Positions 1 through 11,168 of a DNA stretch of 64,000 nt are shown here, one piece after another; position 1 is the stretch's first letter; each line of letters begins with the position of its first letter. Source of the stretch: Rutidosis leptorrhynchoides. Its lineage: Eukaryota > Streptophyta > Magnoliopsida > Asterales > Asteraceae. The DNA lies in NCBI RefSeq assembly GCF_046630445.1, contig NC_092339.1, positions 53,615,501 to 53,679,500 on the forward strand, written 5' to 3'. Made by a program: the position numbers and the translations under genes. The notes beneath the pieces were generated by a model, which was not told the DNA's origin, searched no databases, and saw only the letters and a list, made by a program, of their open reading frames with translations.

Positions 1-1575
1 AAAAAAAAATAAAAAAATAAAACAGCCTCCCAGCTGCTGTCGCGACTTTTATAAAAAAAAAAATTGATCTTCGACTTTGAAAACGATTTGGACAATTCTT
101 ATAACATGAGATATGTTATAAATCACTCACTGAACCTTTCTGGATATATAATTTAACTTGAAACACCACAAATATCTCGAATTCGATCATAGAACAAAGT
201 TTGACTTTTGTTCTCAAAAACTTTGACTCAGAAATTATGATTCGATATGAGGAATTGGGATATGAAATTTTGTAGATAGTTTGGGTATGAGATTCCTAAC
301 AAAACTGCATTTATAAATTTTGGATTTCGATTCGAATTTGAATATTGAGTAAAAAGTGAAAGAAGCAGAGCAGTAAATTGTTTTTCTTCATTTATCTACA
401 AAATTTAATTGGATAAAAGTTTGCAGTGGTTATAATTGATAATGATTTTGAAAGGTCGACTGAGTTAATCCATAACACTGAACAATTCATTTGTTATGTA
501 CAGATATGCAGTTCGACAGGAAGAATCTGTCAGAAGAAAATAAATAAAAAGTAGATTGTGATGTTAAACTGAATTTGGTTTGTTCTGTGATTAGGATTCG
601 ATATGTATCAATCAGGTTAACCAATTAAGCATAGTAGATAGCGATTTGGAATAGAAATTGTAATTATCTGTGTTTAATCTTATTTTTAATAAGTATTAAT
701 AATCAATATGTTAATATTAATAATAACACAAATAATAATTATAATAATAATAATTATAAAAATAATAAATAATAATACTGATATTAACTAAAAAAAATAA
801 TAATAATAATATTATTCATGATAAATATAATTAATGATTCCAATAATAAAATAAAAATGATAAAAGTAATAAGAATAATGATAATAATGATAATAATAAT
901 TTTAAATAATAATGAGTTTAATAATGATAACAATACTATTAATGATAATAATATAACAAACTAAGTGTATAAATTTTATATCTATATATTATATAATATC
1001 ATTTACTATTTAACATATAATAACATGTATTGAATATTTAATTTATTATAACAAACATACCATTAATAAATATGTATATCCATCATATATGTATTTCAAC
1101 TACTACATATTTAATTATATTTTAAATATCAATATATCATTTATTAATAATCTCAGAGTATAATATTGATATACTATAACACGCTTTAGTTATTTTAAGT
1201 TATATTTTCTAATAACTAAATTCCATATTATTTCATTAATATATTTAATTTATCATATATATTTATTTATATATAATTATTTATATTCTTGTTTACAATT
1301 AAAGATTCGTGAATCGTCGAGCCTGGTCAAAGGGCATTTGATTACATGAATATATGAGACGTTAATTTATCATATATATTTATTTATATATATTTATTTA
1401 TATTCTTGTTTACAATTAAAGATTCGTGAATCGTCGAGCCTGGTCAAAGGGCATTTGATTACATGAATATAAATTTCAAAGTTTTCGAGACTCAACATTA
1501 CAGACTTTGCTTATCGTGTCGGGAACATATAAAGATTAAAGTTTAAATTTGGTCGAAAATTCCCGGGTCATCACA
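1..1575 (-). mobile_element. Gypsy-type LTR, 5' end of the LTR as read on the minus strand; truncated by the window edge
   Basis: The plus-strand right end reads ..CCCGGGTCATCACA, so on the minus strand the LTR starts TGTGATGACCCGGG. The last 300 bases share blocks with the LTRs ending at 37584 and 46091: TTCGTGAATCG, then a TATCGTGTCGG/AACATATAAA box, then AAGTTTAAATTTGGT. No polypurine tract follows at 1576, unlike 37585, so the right side is flank or the element is a solo LTR. The body is extremely AT-rich with ATT/AAT runs at 690-960. A segment of about 112 bp near the end is tandemly duplicated (about 1245-1355 and 1360-1470). No coding sequence is visible. Confidence 0.65.
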
Positions 1576-3126
1576 TCTTTGTCATTCATTCCAACACACA
1601 CTTCAATTCACTTCTTTCTCTCTCTTGTACAATATTTGTCATACTCTCAAGGCCTTCGACTCTGTGCGAGAAACTAGTACCCGGAGAAGAACGCTGAAGA
1701 TTGTATTAGGAGCGGTCTGGAGTCTTGAAGTTGTCACTTTTGTATTCGGAACTCGTTTAATCTACTGGTACCTCTATCCTTTATCTTATATAATGTTTTA
1801 TTATATTGTTGCCATGATTAGCGAGTAGTTATCTTTAGTGTATGCTATGATGTAAGCAGTTATAATGCCGAAATAATATTATGGTTTGTGTATGCTGTCG
1901 AAATGCTTTCCGATTATGCTTTAAACTCAATCGCTTTTTCAACTAATAGAACGTAGTTATAGGCTCTGTTATTGGGAAGTCGCGAACCCCGATTCAGAGT
2001 ACACTATCTGTGTCACCCCTTGGTAAGAGAAGTCTATCGGATACAACGTAAGATCGACTGAGGCACACCGGTTGTAGTAAGTCTATCAAGATTTGGATTC
2101 CAACTGAGAACTCTTTCGTAGTGAAACATCTGACTAGACCCCTAGTACATTGTCGGTCCTAGACCATGCTAGTGTAGTCACCAAGCATATAAACTTCGTA
2201 CGTGCACGTTGAAGCACAGCGGTTGTTGTAAGCGGTACCTCTGCTAAGTAAGGTCATGGAACACGGTTAGTGTTGACCAGTACACTGCACCATAACGCGG
2301 TCTCAAGCATTGCACCCCGCTTGAGGGATTCTTAGTTAATTAAGGAACTGTTTGTTTAGACACATAAAGGATTGGACCGTTAGGATAACCGAACGTGTTC
2401 ATGGAAGTCATCTTGACTTGGCCATGGTGTTCTTTATGGTTGAACTCTTTTAAGGGCCTAACTATCTTTTACCAATCATTAACGAAAGCATTGAAACACA
2501 TCACGTCTCTCGGATATGGTAAACCATGTATTCTATTATGCTTAAGAAAGTTTAGACCATTTTGAAATGTTAATACGTCACCCATTCGAGTCGCTCAATT
2601 GGATGAGCCGTCTGAACGTGTATGCCTGTAGTCAGACTGCACGGGCGTCGGGGGTAAGGGACGTTGCTGTCTATTCAGAATCTTCAAGCCTAACGCAGTA
2701 CCCAGTGACATGTCTTATGACAGGGGCGTTTAGGACCAGTGTAATGAATACAAGGCCTCTGCCTATTCATGAGCCAGCATTCCATAATCTCAGCAGAATA
2801 ACTGATGAAGTCATAGTATGCACTTACTTTAACCTTATCTGAATTACAAATTTTATCGCATTTACTTTATCTATCTTATAAATTAGAAAATCCTAAAATA
2901 AATATTCACTACTCCCTAACTATCTTAGGCTAAAATATAGGTTCGATGTTACTGATATCTCAAAAATACAACTCTAGGTCATACTTTCCTTACTCATAAG
3001 GAGTAGTAAGATTTAGGCCCCGCTAAATATAAATTTAAAACAAGTACCCTCTCCCACGAGTGGCTGATCCCGGCGAGCCGCGGCCTAACGACACCGCGCA
3101 AATAAAAACCGTCCGTTTCGGCCATA
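1576..3126. other. Unassigned, probably repeat-derived, non-coding
   Basis: Nothing codes convincingly here. Short open frames at 1625-1828 and 2567-2842 have no recognisable motif. The tract has moderate GC and no tandem structure. It opens with a pyrimidine-rich stretch (1595-1630). It runs directly into the 3' end of the Harbinger ORF1 remnant at 3127, so part may be the 3' non-coding portion of that element or an unrelated LTR body. I could not find matching ends. Confidence 0.3.
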
Positions 3127-4149
3127 TCAACCATCAAACTTCGTATGCATTTGTGCTTCCTTTCTTAACTCCTCCATAGTAAGCCTTGTAGCAGTCGTCG
3201 AATCAATAACACGAGCTCGAGCCTCTTCCGAAGAAAATCGAGAAGCCGCATCAGAAGAACCGGAACTTCTAGCACTTTTTGAACTATCCCGACCTCGAGG
3301 ACGACAGATAGGATCTCCTCGGAATATATGCTCCAAATTTGGTACATTCGTGTTCGGTGTCGGTGTCGGGTCGGGATCTTCTAAATTAACCGTCTCGGGT
3401 TCATGACGTTTGTTATTGAAGCCTTCATAAGTTAAAAATTGAGGAGACGCTTTTAGACTTTTCCAAGCTTCTTCATATACGAATGACCTATTATTATTTT
3501 GCAATTTGAAGGCTTTTTTCGCATGTTTCATAATATCCGCGTCCGAGTGTCCACTTTGCCAATGTTTTGCAAGCTTGTCGTAAATTCCAATGAAGATCTT
3601 GACGTCTTTATTACTCCATTTTCCCGTTACTTGATCTAGTCGGTGAGGTTCACAGACCAAACTGTTGTACTCCGCTTGTACGGTGGACCAAAATGTTCCG
3701 GTTGTTTGAGAGTTCCCGACAATGTTGTTTTCAGAAGCGTGTGCCCAACATTCCCCTAAAATTCGACTTTCTTTTTCGGACCACATAACCTTTGCGTGTT
3801 TTCATTTCACGACTCGGTTGTTCGCGTTTCTTTAACTTCTTCGTAATCAAATTGTGTTTCTTGGACTGCATCAGTTTCAGGTTGGGAACTTTCCAACGGT
3901 GTGATAATTGGTGTATTAACATTTGGTTGATACATGAATTGGTGAGGGTTAGCGAATTGTGGTGGAAGTGGAGGTACATATCCGTCGAAATGTTGTGGCG
4001 GTCCGTACCCCGTGAAATCGAGATTGTGTTGGGGATAATTGGGTTGGGTGAAACTTTGTTGAGGGAATTGGTTGGGAGAAATTTTGTTGAGGGATATTTG
4101 GAATGACAATGTTGTGTTGTGTGGCATCTTGGAGTAATGAACGGCACAT
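3127..4149 (-). pseudogene. PIF/Harbinger ORF1 (Myb/SANT-like DNA-binding protein), frameshifted
   Basis: The main open part is 3127-3786, 219 residues. It shows the SANT-like segment typical of Harbinger ORF1 proteins: FWSTVQAEYN, then QVTGKWSNKDVKIFIGIYDKL, then a NAM-associated C-terminal part with NNNRSFVYEEAWK and a charged, coiled tail. In autonomous elements this protein binds the ends and helps the DDE transposase. The N-terminal part is rich in Pro/Gln/Asn (PQQ, PPQ and YGPP motifs) and is spread over three frames between 3790 and 4149 with at least two shifts. A TGA lies just upstream of the Met at 3786. No DDE transposase lies nearby. Plant databases often name such proteins 'glutathione S-transferase T3-like', a misnomer. 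Confidence 0.75.
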
Positions 4150-4333
4150 ATCTTTATCGACGTTAGTAGAAGGTTGTTGGGTAGTTTGTTTTTGTTTGGT
4201 GTTTTTTTTTTTTTTTTTGATATGACCTTTTTGAGTTTAGAAAATGAGATAGATAAAGAATTTGAGAAAGTGATTGAAATGATAGTGTTTGTAGTGAGTT
4301 AGATAGTAAAATTGGGTAGTATATATAGAAAAT

Positions 4334-4560
4334 AAACAACAACAACAACAACAACAATACCCAATCCCGCATATGCGAGGTATGGGGGAGGTGAGATGTA
4401 GAAAATCCTTCCTCTACCCTAGAGTAGAAGAGAAGTCATCCCTCTAACCACAAGTCGAGAAAAAAAAAAATCTCCACCCGCAGAAAGAGAAAGTCATCCC
4501 TCTCTCTACTCCAGGATAGAGAGATTGCTTCCGTGGGACCTCCGGCCAAAAAAAAGAAAA
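4334..4560 (-). mobile_element. SINE or RTE-LINE 3' end with (TTG)n tail
   Basis: Read on the minus strand the segment ends CTCACCTCCCCCATACC..GCGGGATTGGGTATTG and runs into a TTG repeat (CAA repeat at 4334-4357 on plus). A GGTATGGGGGAGGTGAGATGT block ending in a TTG tail is typical of plant RTE-clade LINE 3' ends and the SINEs that borrow them. No pol III A/B boxes were found with confidence, so the 5' limit is a guess. An upstream Pro/Arg-free low-complexity segment has AGAGAAGTCATCC repeats. Confidence 0.5.
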
Positions 4561-5162
4561 AGAAAAACCGACTCGAGAAAACGGAGAAAGATAAAACACG
4601 ACGCCATGAAAATGGTATAATCAGATTTTCATGGGTCATAGAGGCTGCCTGGAATTCGATTTAGGCCCTAAGCGGCTGCGAAGTCACCAATAAATCGACG
4701 CTTGTTGTTGCCTCAATTAATAGAGCCCGACAATGTAATTACAAGCATTGGGACGAAAGCTGAAAAGGCATGCTAGGTGAAAGTTGTTGCACAAGCAAGA
4801 GCCAACCAAACACCACTCATGCACCAATAAATAAGTTTTTAAAATTGAAAAAAAAAATTAAAAAATAACAGTTGGAGGAGCAACGACTCTTATTTTGAAT
4901 TTTTTTTATTTAATATCAAATAGACCCCATTTAGTGCTCCGTATAGTCGTTGGATGGCATAATGGTGGACGGTGGTTCAGCGGCGCGCCCAACCGCGCCC
5001 CTAGCAACAGCGCCGTTGTAAGGACGGCCGGTTTGGCGGCCAACCACGACACCGATAAAAGTGGTCTAAGGTGCTAAAATTCAAAGTTCTACCAAATTTT
5101 AAAGTTGTGTTGTGATAAATGTTAAATTTAAATAATAGATTTCTTAGTGATATAATAAAATA
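4561..5162. other. Non-coding spacer with a GC-rich island
   Basis: There are no credible exons. A GC-rich patch at about 4970-5060 (GGCGCGCCC, GGACGGCCGG) contrasts with AT-rich surroundings and may be the end of a DNA transposon. No partner terminal repeat was found. Confidence 0.3.
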
Positions 5163-5423
5163 CTAGCTTAATGCCCGCGAATTCGCGAGGTTATTTTATG
5201 GGACTAAACAAGTATTAGTTAGAAATTACTTAATGTGAAACATTATATTATTTGTGTAGTTTTCTGTAACGGACACAATCATAGAAGGTTGGTATATAGT
5301 TCTTGAGCAAATGATAACAAATAAACACATCAATGCAAGTCTAATAATACTTTATATATTATTACAAAAAACAAATAAGTGTTTTTTTTTTTCAACTTTA
5401 TCATATTTAAGCAGTATTTTTAC

Positions 5424-6143
5424 CTAACAGCGTCTTCCTTTAAGACCTTCATGGATTGTCTGTCTAAAAGCATAAAAAATTCCCCGCCGGGACAGTAATC
5501 AGTTATCAAACAAACATGAGTTGGAGTCTGCAATTATTTTTCGTCTGTTAACCAAATTTTCTATTTATCGATACAACTGAGTAATAAAAAAAAACCCGAA
5601 ATGAAGCGTATAATGCTGGAAGAAAAGGATGGTCTAATACAACCGATATATCTCTTTCTGCGCACGCTCTATGCACCTATTTTGTGTAGCAAAAAAAAAA
5701 GTTATATTACGAAAACTGATTTTCGCATAACAGAATTACAAATTTAATGTTTTTCTCACCTTGTTATGGCTAATCATAACACCTTTATGCATTGCTTTCA
5801 TTGCAAAAAACTCGCTAGTTCCACATAACTCGACCAAATGAACACTACCCGTATCTCCTGATCCTAAAGGCTTAACGGGCCTAAAATGCTTTAGTCCTAA
5901 CTTTTCCCCACTCCCGATAACCTACAAAAAAGCAGATATCATATACTCCGTAATTAAGTTTATATGTGAGCATTCAACATATAATTGTCCAAAAATGTTA
6001 ACATATAATATGGTTGATGATCACTGCCCATAAAATAAAAGGCATTAACGTACCTTTAGAATAGCCTTCCAAGCTGATGTATTCCTTCTATGAGGCTTTG
6101 GGTGAACCATATTCGAATGTTTAGCCCATAAATCATCTGGCGT
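5424..6143 (-). pseudogene. Phototropin kinase-domain fragment (four exons)
   Basis: Four exon-like pieces occur in order on the minus strand. 6054-6143 gives a DLWAKHSN..HPKPHR linker before the kinase. 5760-5921 gives LKHFRPVKPLGSGDTGSVHL, the kinase start with glycine loop, then FAMKAM with the ATP-binding lysine. About 5597-5676 gives VHRACAERD..DHPFLPALYASF. 5424-5527 gives THVCLITDYCPGGEFF and KEDAVR. All match the AGC-VIII kinase of phototropin blue-light receptors. Borders are mostly GT..AG, but the donor after the third piece is poor. The LOV domains and the catalytic HRDxK..DFD half are absent; the fragment stops 260 bases before the Helitron terminus. A transcript could not give a working kinase. 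Confidence 0.8.
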
Positions 6144-6458
6144 CTGCATAACATAAAAATTTTAAATTTGTAATGAACATAATATTAATTTAATTCATTA
6201 ATTGGATATATTGTGTTCAACTGCGAAATGTGTAACACCTGGAGACGCAATCCCAGAAAGAAGCATGTCTCTCCTAAATAACTCAATTTAAGTTGTGGGT
6301 TCTCAAGATTTATAACTACAAATTTCTCGCATGGTTAAAGCCTAACTATTCACATTTGTTATACATTATATAGACATGTATTTTTAGGTTTTGATTCAAA
6401 CAGATTCAAAGATGTAACCTTTTCATTTCAACAGTATAGTATATACACAAACCAAGAG

Positions 6459-6660
6459 CTAAACGACACAGGAATAAAATAGTGCAAAAGTAGCAGAATA
6501 ACACATTACCTTTAGTTTGAACAACAGGGAGGATCCAGAATGCGATACGATTCGATCCCGTACAACATAAGTTGCAGCTTGCGCAATTATTGCAGCTTGC
6601 ACAATTATTTCAGCTGCAGCAATATAAAAACCAAGCACACTTACCATATCAACTTAGTAA
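6459..6660 (-). other. Exon-like piece of unknown origin inside the Helitron
   Basis: A minus-strand open stretch contains an Ala/Ile-rich run (QAAIIAQAATYVV) and ends at a plausible donor, LLFKLK followed by GTAATG. A second small exon-like piece ends NVAEVPKEPQRM at 7009 with donor GTAAGT. Neither could be assigned to a family. They may be further captured exons. Confidence 0.3.
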
Positions 6661-6674
6661 TTTAAGATGATTAC

Positions 6675-6790
6675 CTCGAGTCAAGATAGCAATGTCATCT
6701 AAGTAATGGCGTTTGCGGTCACCAAAGGCAGGAGCTTAAAGAGCTGCTCTCTTCACTATCCCATTAAGCTTTGTTCCGAATGACTGGAAA
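6675..6790 (-). pseudogene. Chaperonin-60 (plastid Cpn60 beta-like) exon fragment
   Basis: The minus-strand frame reads KLNGIVKRAAL, a stop codon, then APAFGDRKRHYLDDIAILT, followed by a GTAA donor at 6674. This aligns with the NKLRG..KAPGFGERK..YLDDIAILTG segment of the Cpn60 apical domain. The YLDD form favours the plastid beta subunit over the mitochondrial or alpha forms. The stop replaces the conserved lysine. Only about 38 residues remain. It sits within the Helitron in the same orientation as the phototropin pieces. Confidence 0.7.
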
Positions 6791-8963
6791 GTTTCCGTTG
6801 ACTACATGATTCAACATTCCACACTTCTCCTTCGAATTTGTACTTATTTGCTCAACCAAAAGTAAGTGCAATCAACGAAATTCCACACATCCCAAATTTA
6901 CTTTTAAATTCAGATATATGTAATATGTATACCATTTAATAAAAGTTTCTAGCACGTGAAACTCACATCAGACTTTTTGAAAGTCAACATCAGTTATCAA
7001 ACACTTACCATTCTTTGAGGCTCTTTAGGGACTTCAGCAACATTATCCATGATACCAATGGCATATGCAATAGAAACAAAAATCACCGTTCTTAAGAAAT
7101 AAGAATAAAGCAATCTAATATTACGGAAAGAAAATAACATAAACAAAATCTTCAATCTCAATTTTTGGAAGTGTTCTGTTCGAGTTATCCATTTCTCCAG
7201 CTAATGTAGTTACTTTTTTTTTTTTTAAAGAGCAAATGCTAATGTACTTACTGAGTCACAATAGTTAAGGTTCCAAAAGAGTGTCTTTAAGTAAATCAAC
7301 TACATGTAAATCCACTACTAAACATCTAGCTGGTTCGGCTTTAAAAATTGAAATAATACCCATAAATCCATAATCTCAAAAGAAAATCATGTGAATGAAC
7401 CTAATAAAACAGTAACCAATAAAACAGTAACCCACACTACCATTGTCAAACCTCTAAAATTCATATAAGGGTAATAGTCAAGGTTAAAAATCGAGGATAC
7501 CCACCTGCTATTGCTAATACTTTTACCTTAATGTAAGACGTGAACTCAAAGTCCTAGAGTGTAGCGGTTGTGTAACTCTTGTAATATATAATAATATACG
7601 AAGAAAATGTGATGTGTTTTTACTAGACCTGGCAAACAGGACCCAAACCATTAAAAAGAGGTCCAGTGGGTTCAATCAAAGACCCAAATGGGTCCAACTA
7701 TTTAATAGAATAGAAAAAGAAGGGGTCCAAATATTTAGCCCACCACAGCCTAACTTATTTTAAAAGATCAATTGGGTCTAGGCCTGACCCAAATGGGTCC
7801 TGGTCTCAAAAATCAAATCTCAGATTCTTAGATTAGATCTGCAACGATGAACGATCTTAATGACTTAATCGTATCTACTCGATTCGTCAGCGAACGATCT
7901 TAATCCCTAAATCCCTCAATCTCTTCTAAAAAAACCCTAAACGATCTTCAATCCGTCAATCGGATTGAGCAATTCGTCAGTGAATCTCAATCCGTCAATC
8001 AGATTAAGCAATTCGTCAAACAGATTAACCAATTCGTCAATCAGATTAAGCAATTCGTTAGAGAACGATCTTTGAGGCCTCTGTTTGAGAAATTGCTCTT
8101 GTTGGGAAATTACGGCCTCACTAATTCCCACCACCCAGCCCAACAATAATAGTAAAGAAATAAGAACAATACACAACACAAGATTTAACGTGGAAACTCC
8201 AAAACAGGAGAAAAACCACCGGCCCCCAAAGAGAGAAATACACTATATCACAAATTGTTACAATGATATAGACGACTCTCTTAAGCCAACTACACTCTCC
8301 AAAATATTTAACTAATACAACTCTCAAACAAGGGTAAGAAAGAAAGAAATAATCAAATACTTAAAGTGTATTGATTGGTGCGATTTGGAATGAAGACTTA
8401 GCCCCTCTTATATAACCAAGTCACTCACCCCTCACATCTTCCTCCCACCAATGTGGGATAAACATATCTTCTACTAGCCAAAATAAACCAACAAATCTCC
8501 ACCTTTTGGATAGAAGAAGATAACCATGCTTCCACATTGCAAGGATAACCGATGTAGACGCTTCCTCGACGACAACTTCAAGATCCTCATCTTCATGCCG
8601 TTGACATTATCTCCCAAGAGACAAAACTTGCATCTTCATCGAACATTGTCTAAACCGACAATCATTGTCATCACAGACAATCATAACTCTTAACAAGAAT
8701 TATCATACTCCACCATTAAGAGTATAGCACTTAGAATATCACATTCCAAGCATTTCACCTCGGCACATGTTGTTGAACAACCAGCTGAAACTTTATGGTG
8801 CAACTTCCTTGTTTGGCTTTCCCGAAAGTCCCATCAGCTACAACATCAGTTTCCACCACACAGCCTGCATCAACGCCAAACCAATGCCCATGTGTAATTG
8901 TGGAACCGCTAACGAACATCCCTTTCCACGGTGGCGCGGACACACCATGAGGATGACGTGACT

Positions 8964-9755
8964 TCAGAGGAATTCGTCACTCTCCGTAACAACGGAGACA
9001 ATGTTAGCGTCTTTGGAGCCATTTGCCGGATTAGCTCCACCGGGACAATTAACCCTTACATGTCCAGTCTTCCCGCACTTCCAGCATGTCAGATTCTTTC
9101 TAGAGTTTCTCTTCTGCCTATCCGAACACAACACTATCGTATCTCCTGATGACGAGACCCCGTTACCTTCCAGTCTTTTCTCCTCGGATAGGAGCTTGCT
9201 AGTAACGTCTTCAAACTTCAGAGTTTTCTTCCCATACATCAAAATAGGTTTCATGTGTTCATAAGACGATGATAAAGATAATATCAACCTCAAAGCTTTA
9301 TCTTCATCATCCGTTTTAACTCCAATAGCCTCCAGTTCTGAAACAATACCGTTAAGAATACTTAGATGATCTGAAATCTTTGAACCCCCATCCATACGCA
9401 GAGTATGAAATTGTTCTTTAAGACACAGCCGATTTGAGATGCCCTTGCCCTGGTACAACTGCTCTAGTTTAACCCAAAGCTCCTTTGCCGTTGATAACCC
9501 GTGCACATTTGCAAGCACGTTCTTTGTAAGACACAAACGAATCGTACTTGCTGCCCTCAAATCCATATCATCCCATTCTTCTTCATCGAACTTACTGCTA
9601 GAATCACTGCCAGAAACAAGGGTGGGTTTACCCTTCAAAGCCTTGTGTAAACCGGACTGAATCAACGCATCCTTGACTTGAACCTGCCATAAGCCAAAAT
9701 TGATCATCCCATCAAATTTCTCTACATCAAACCTCATTGGACTGAACTTCGACAT
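8964..9755 (-). CDS. gag: Ty1/copia Gag polyprotein (UBN2 family) with zinc knuckle
   Basis: The protein has 263 residues and starts at the ATG MSKFSPMRFDVEKFDG. The copia Gag core is clear: FDGMINFGLWQVQVKDAL at about residue 14, then LWVKLEQLYQGKGISNRLCL, then ILSLSSSYEHM. A CCHC zinc knuckle CWKCGKTGHVRVNC (C-X2-C-X4-H-X4-C) lies near residue 225. Gag binds the element RNA and forms the virus-like particle in the cytoplasm. The frame ends SVVTESDEFL with a stop exactly where an intact copia polyprotein would continue into protease. Only about 470 non-coding bases follow before the 3' LTR. The open frame and identical LTRs suggest a recent insertion. Confidence 0.9.
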   Translation of the reverse strand: MSKFSPMRFDVEKFDGMINFGLWQVQVKDALIQSGLHKALKGKPTLVSGSDSSSKFDEEEWDDMDLRAASTIRLCLTKNVLANVHGLSTAKELWVKLEQLYQGKGISNRLCLKEQFHTLRMDGGSKISDHLSILNGIVSELEAIGVKTDDEDKALRLILSLSSSYEHMKPILMYGKKTLKFEDVTSKLLSEEKRLEGNGVSSSGDTIVLCSDRQKRNSRKNLTCWKCGKTGHVRVNCPGGANPANGSKDANIVSVVTESDEFL

Positions 9756-10025
9756 CGTATCCGTATCCTATAGACAACACTTTCTCTGATTTTGCTCACG
9801 TTTCGAATAGCCAAAAGATGTAGCAGGTAGCCAGGACCCTTTAAATCGGAAATCCACAACTAGGCCACTAACAAATCCAACTATTACTACGAATCAGAAA
9901 AAATATTGTCTAACCAGATACCCTATACGATCAATAGAACTCGTTTCTGATGTGGACGATCCAATCACGTGGCAACCACAGAGCATACTCCGACTCCTAT
10001 AACCGAGACCCCCGTCAAACCTGAC

Positions 10026-10037
10026 GCTCTGATACCA
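10026..10037 (-). promoter_or_regulatory. Primer-binding site of the gag-only copia element
   Basis: TGGTATCAGAGC on the minus strand, two bases from the 5' LTR, matches the 3' end of initiator tRNA-Met. It fixes the element's orientation as minus. Confidence 0.9.
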
Positions 10038-11168
10038 GTTGTTGGGAAATTACGGCCTCACTAATTCCCACCACCCAGCCCAACAATAATAGTAAAGAAA
10101 TAAGAACAATACACAACACAAGATTTAACGTGGAAACTCCAAAACAGGAGAAAAACCACCGGCCCCCAAAGAGAGAAATACACTATATCACAAATTGTTA
10201 CAATGATATAGACGACTCTCTTAAGCCAACTACACTCTCCAAAATATTTAACTAATACAACTCTCAAACAAGGGTAAGAAAGAAAGAAATAATCAAATAC
10301 TTAAAGTGTATTGATTGGTGCGATTTGGAATGAAGACTTAGCCCCTCTTATATAACCAAGTCACTCACCCCTCACATCTTCCTCCCACCAATGTGGGATA
10401 AACATATCTTCTACTAGCCAAAATAAACCAACAATTGCTGAAGCGTAGAAAGGATTAAGCAACCCAAAATCCAAACATAGATTATGGTTCTCCAAATAAG
10501 GTACCTTTTTTTGTTAGAATTGGTCTTTCAGTCCTGTACACAATCGAAGTCTGAAAGTATTTGACTAATCATGCTTGTTTCTTCAATATTTGACAAGCAT
10601 GATTCTTCAATATTTATAATCGAAGTCTGAAAGTATTTGATAAGCACGTTTCTTCATTTATATTTGACTAGTCCAATTAATAATCATGCTTGTTTCTTCA
10701 ATATTTTAGATATAAATTTTGATATGTTCATTTATATCAAAAATTTTGATATAAAGGTCTTTATTATAAATCAGGAATAGCTAGAAAAATAGAAGTCATC
10801 ATAGAACTGTATTACGACTTTTAAAATTTATGATTTAATCATCCAATTGTACATCAGTAGCATGGTTAGTTGATTTAATCACAAAGTTTGAAGTTACAAT
10901 AAAGATAATAAATGATGATAATAAAAATAAGTTATTCTAGAGCGATTTTGCATCAAAAAATAAGTTATTCCAGAGCGATTTTGCATCAAAAAATACAAAC
11001 AATTTTTTTTTACAAGCCCGACCCAACCGACCCGGGTCTTGACCCAACCCGACCCTGGTCTCGACCCAACCTGTTCGACCCATTTTAATTTTGACCCGTT
11101 TCGACCCAAACCCATTCGATCTTTGACCCAACCCAACCCATCTCGACCCGTTTGCCAGGTATTTTTAC

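Larger units (their letters stand above)
5163..7612 (-). mobile_element. Putative Helitron with captured exon fragments
   Basis: Read on the minus strand, the sequence reaches a perfect 12-base palindrome CGCGAATTCGCG (5176-5187). This is followed after nine bases by CTAG and then T at 5162. A short GC hairpin about 10 bases before CTRR|T is the Helitron 3' signature. Inside are exon pieces from at least two unrelated host genes (phototropin and chaperonin 60), all in the same orientation as the presumed element, as expected for Helitron capture. The 5' end is not resolved: minus-strand candidates starting TC lie near 7604 or 7612, where TCACATTTTC follows an A. No RepHel gene is present, so it would be non-autonomous. 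Confidence 0.55.
8100..10433 (-). mobile_element. Gag-only (TR-GAG type) copia element with identical LTRs
   Basis: Two 394-base direct repeats, 8100-8493 and 10040-10433, begin TGTTGGGAAATTACGG and end AACCAACA; I saw no difference between them. On the minus strand the right copy is the 5' LTR, followed by GT and the primer site TGGTATCAGAGC (10026-10037, initiator-tRNA-Met). A purine tract (AAAAGGTGGAGATT) precedes the 3' LTR. ATTGCT occurs outside both ends, two bases away on the left, as if two end bases escaped processing. The internal region is only 1546 bases and encodes Gag alone. Such elements need protease, RT and integrase supplied by a relative. Confidence 0.9.
7621..11167. mobile_element. 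hAT-like non-autonomous element interrupted by a copia insertion
   Basis: The left end is ACCTGGCAAACAGGACCC at 7625 and the right end is GACCCGTTTGCCAGGT, ending at 11160. They are inverted repeats with one mismatch in the first 16 bases. TTTTTAC lies immediately outside both (7617-7623 and 11162-11168), close to the 8-base duplication expected of hAT elements. The subterminal parts are full of GACCCA/GGGTC words, common in plant hAT MITEs and relatives. No transposase is visible. A run of 21-base repeats based on CAATCAGATTAAGCAATTCGT occupies about 7946-8060. The copia element at 8100-10433 splits the unit. Confidence 0.65.

Noticed and set aside
1625-2842. Short frames at 1625-1828 and 2567-2842 as genes
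   Set aside because: They have no motif or splice context, and the base composition resembles a non-coding repeat body.
8121-10267. Identical 68-residue frames at 8121-8327 and 10061-10267
   Set aside because: Both lie in the two copia LTRs; the identity reflects the LTRs, not a gene family.
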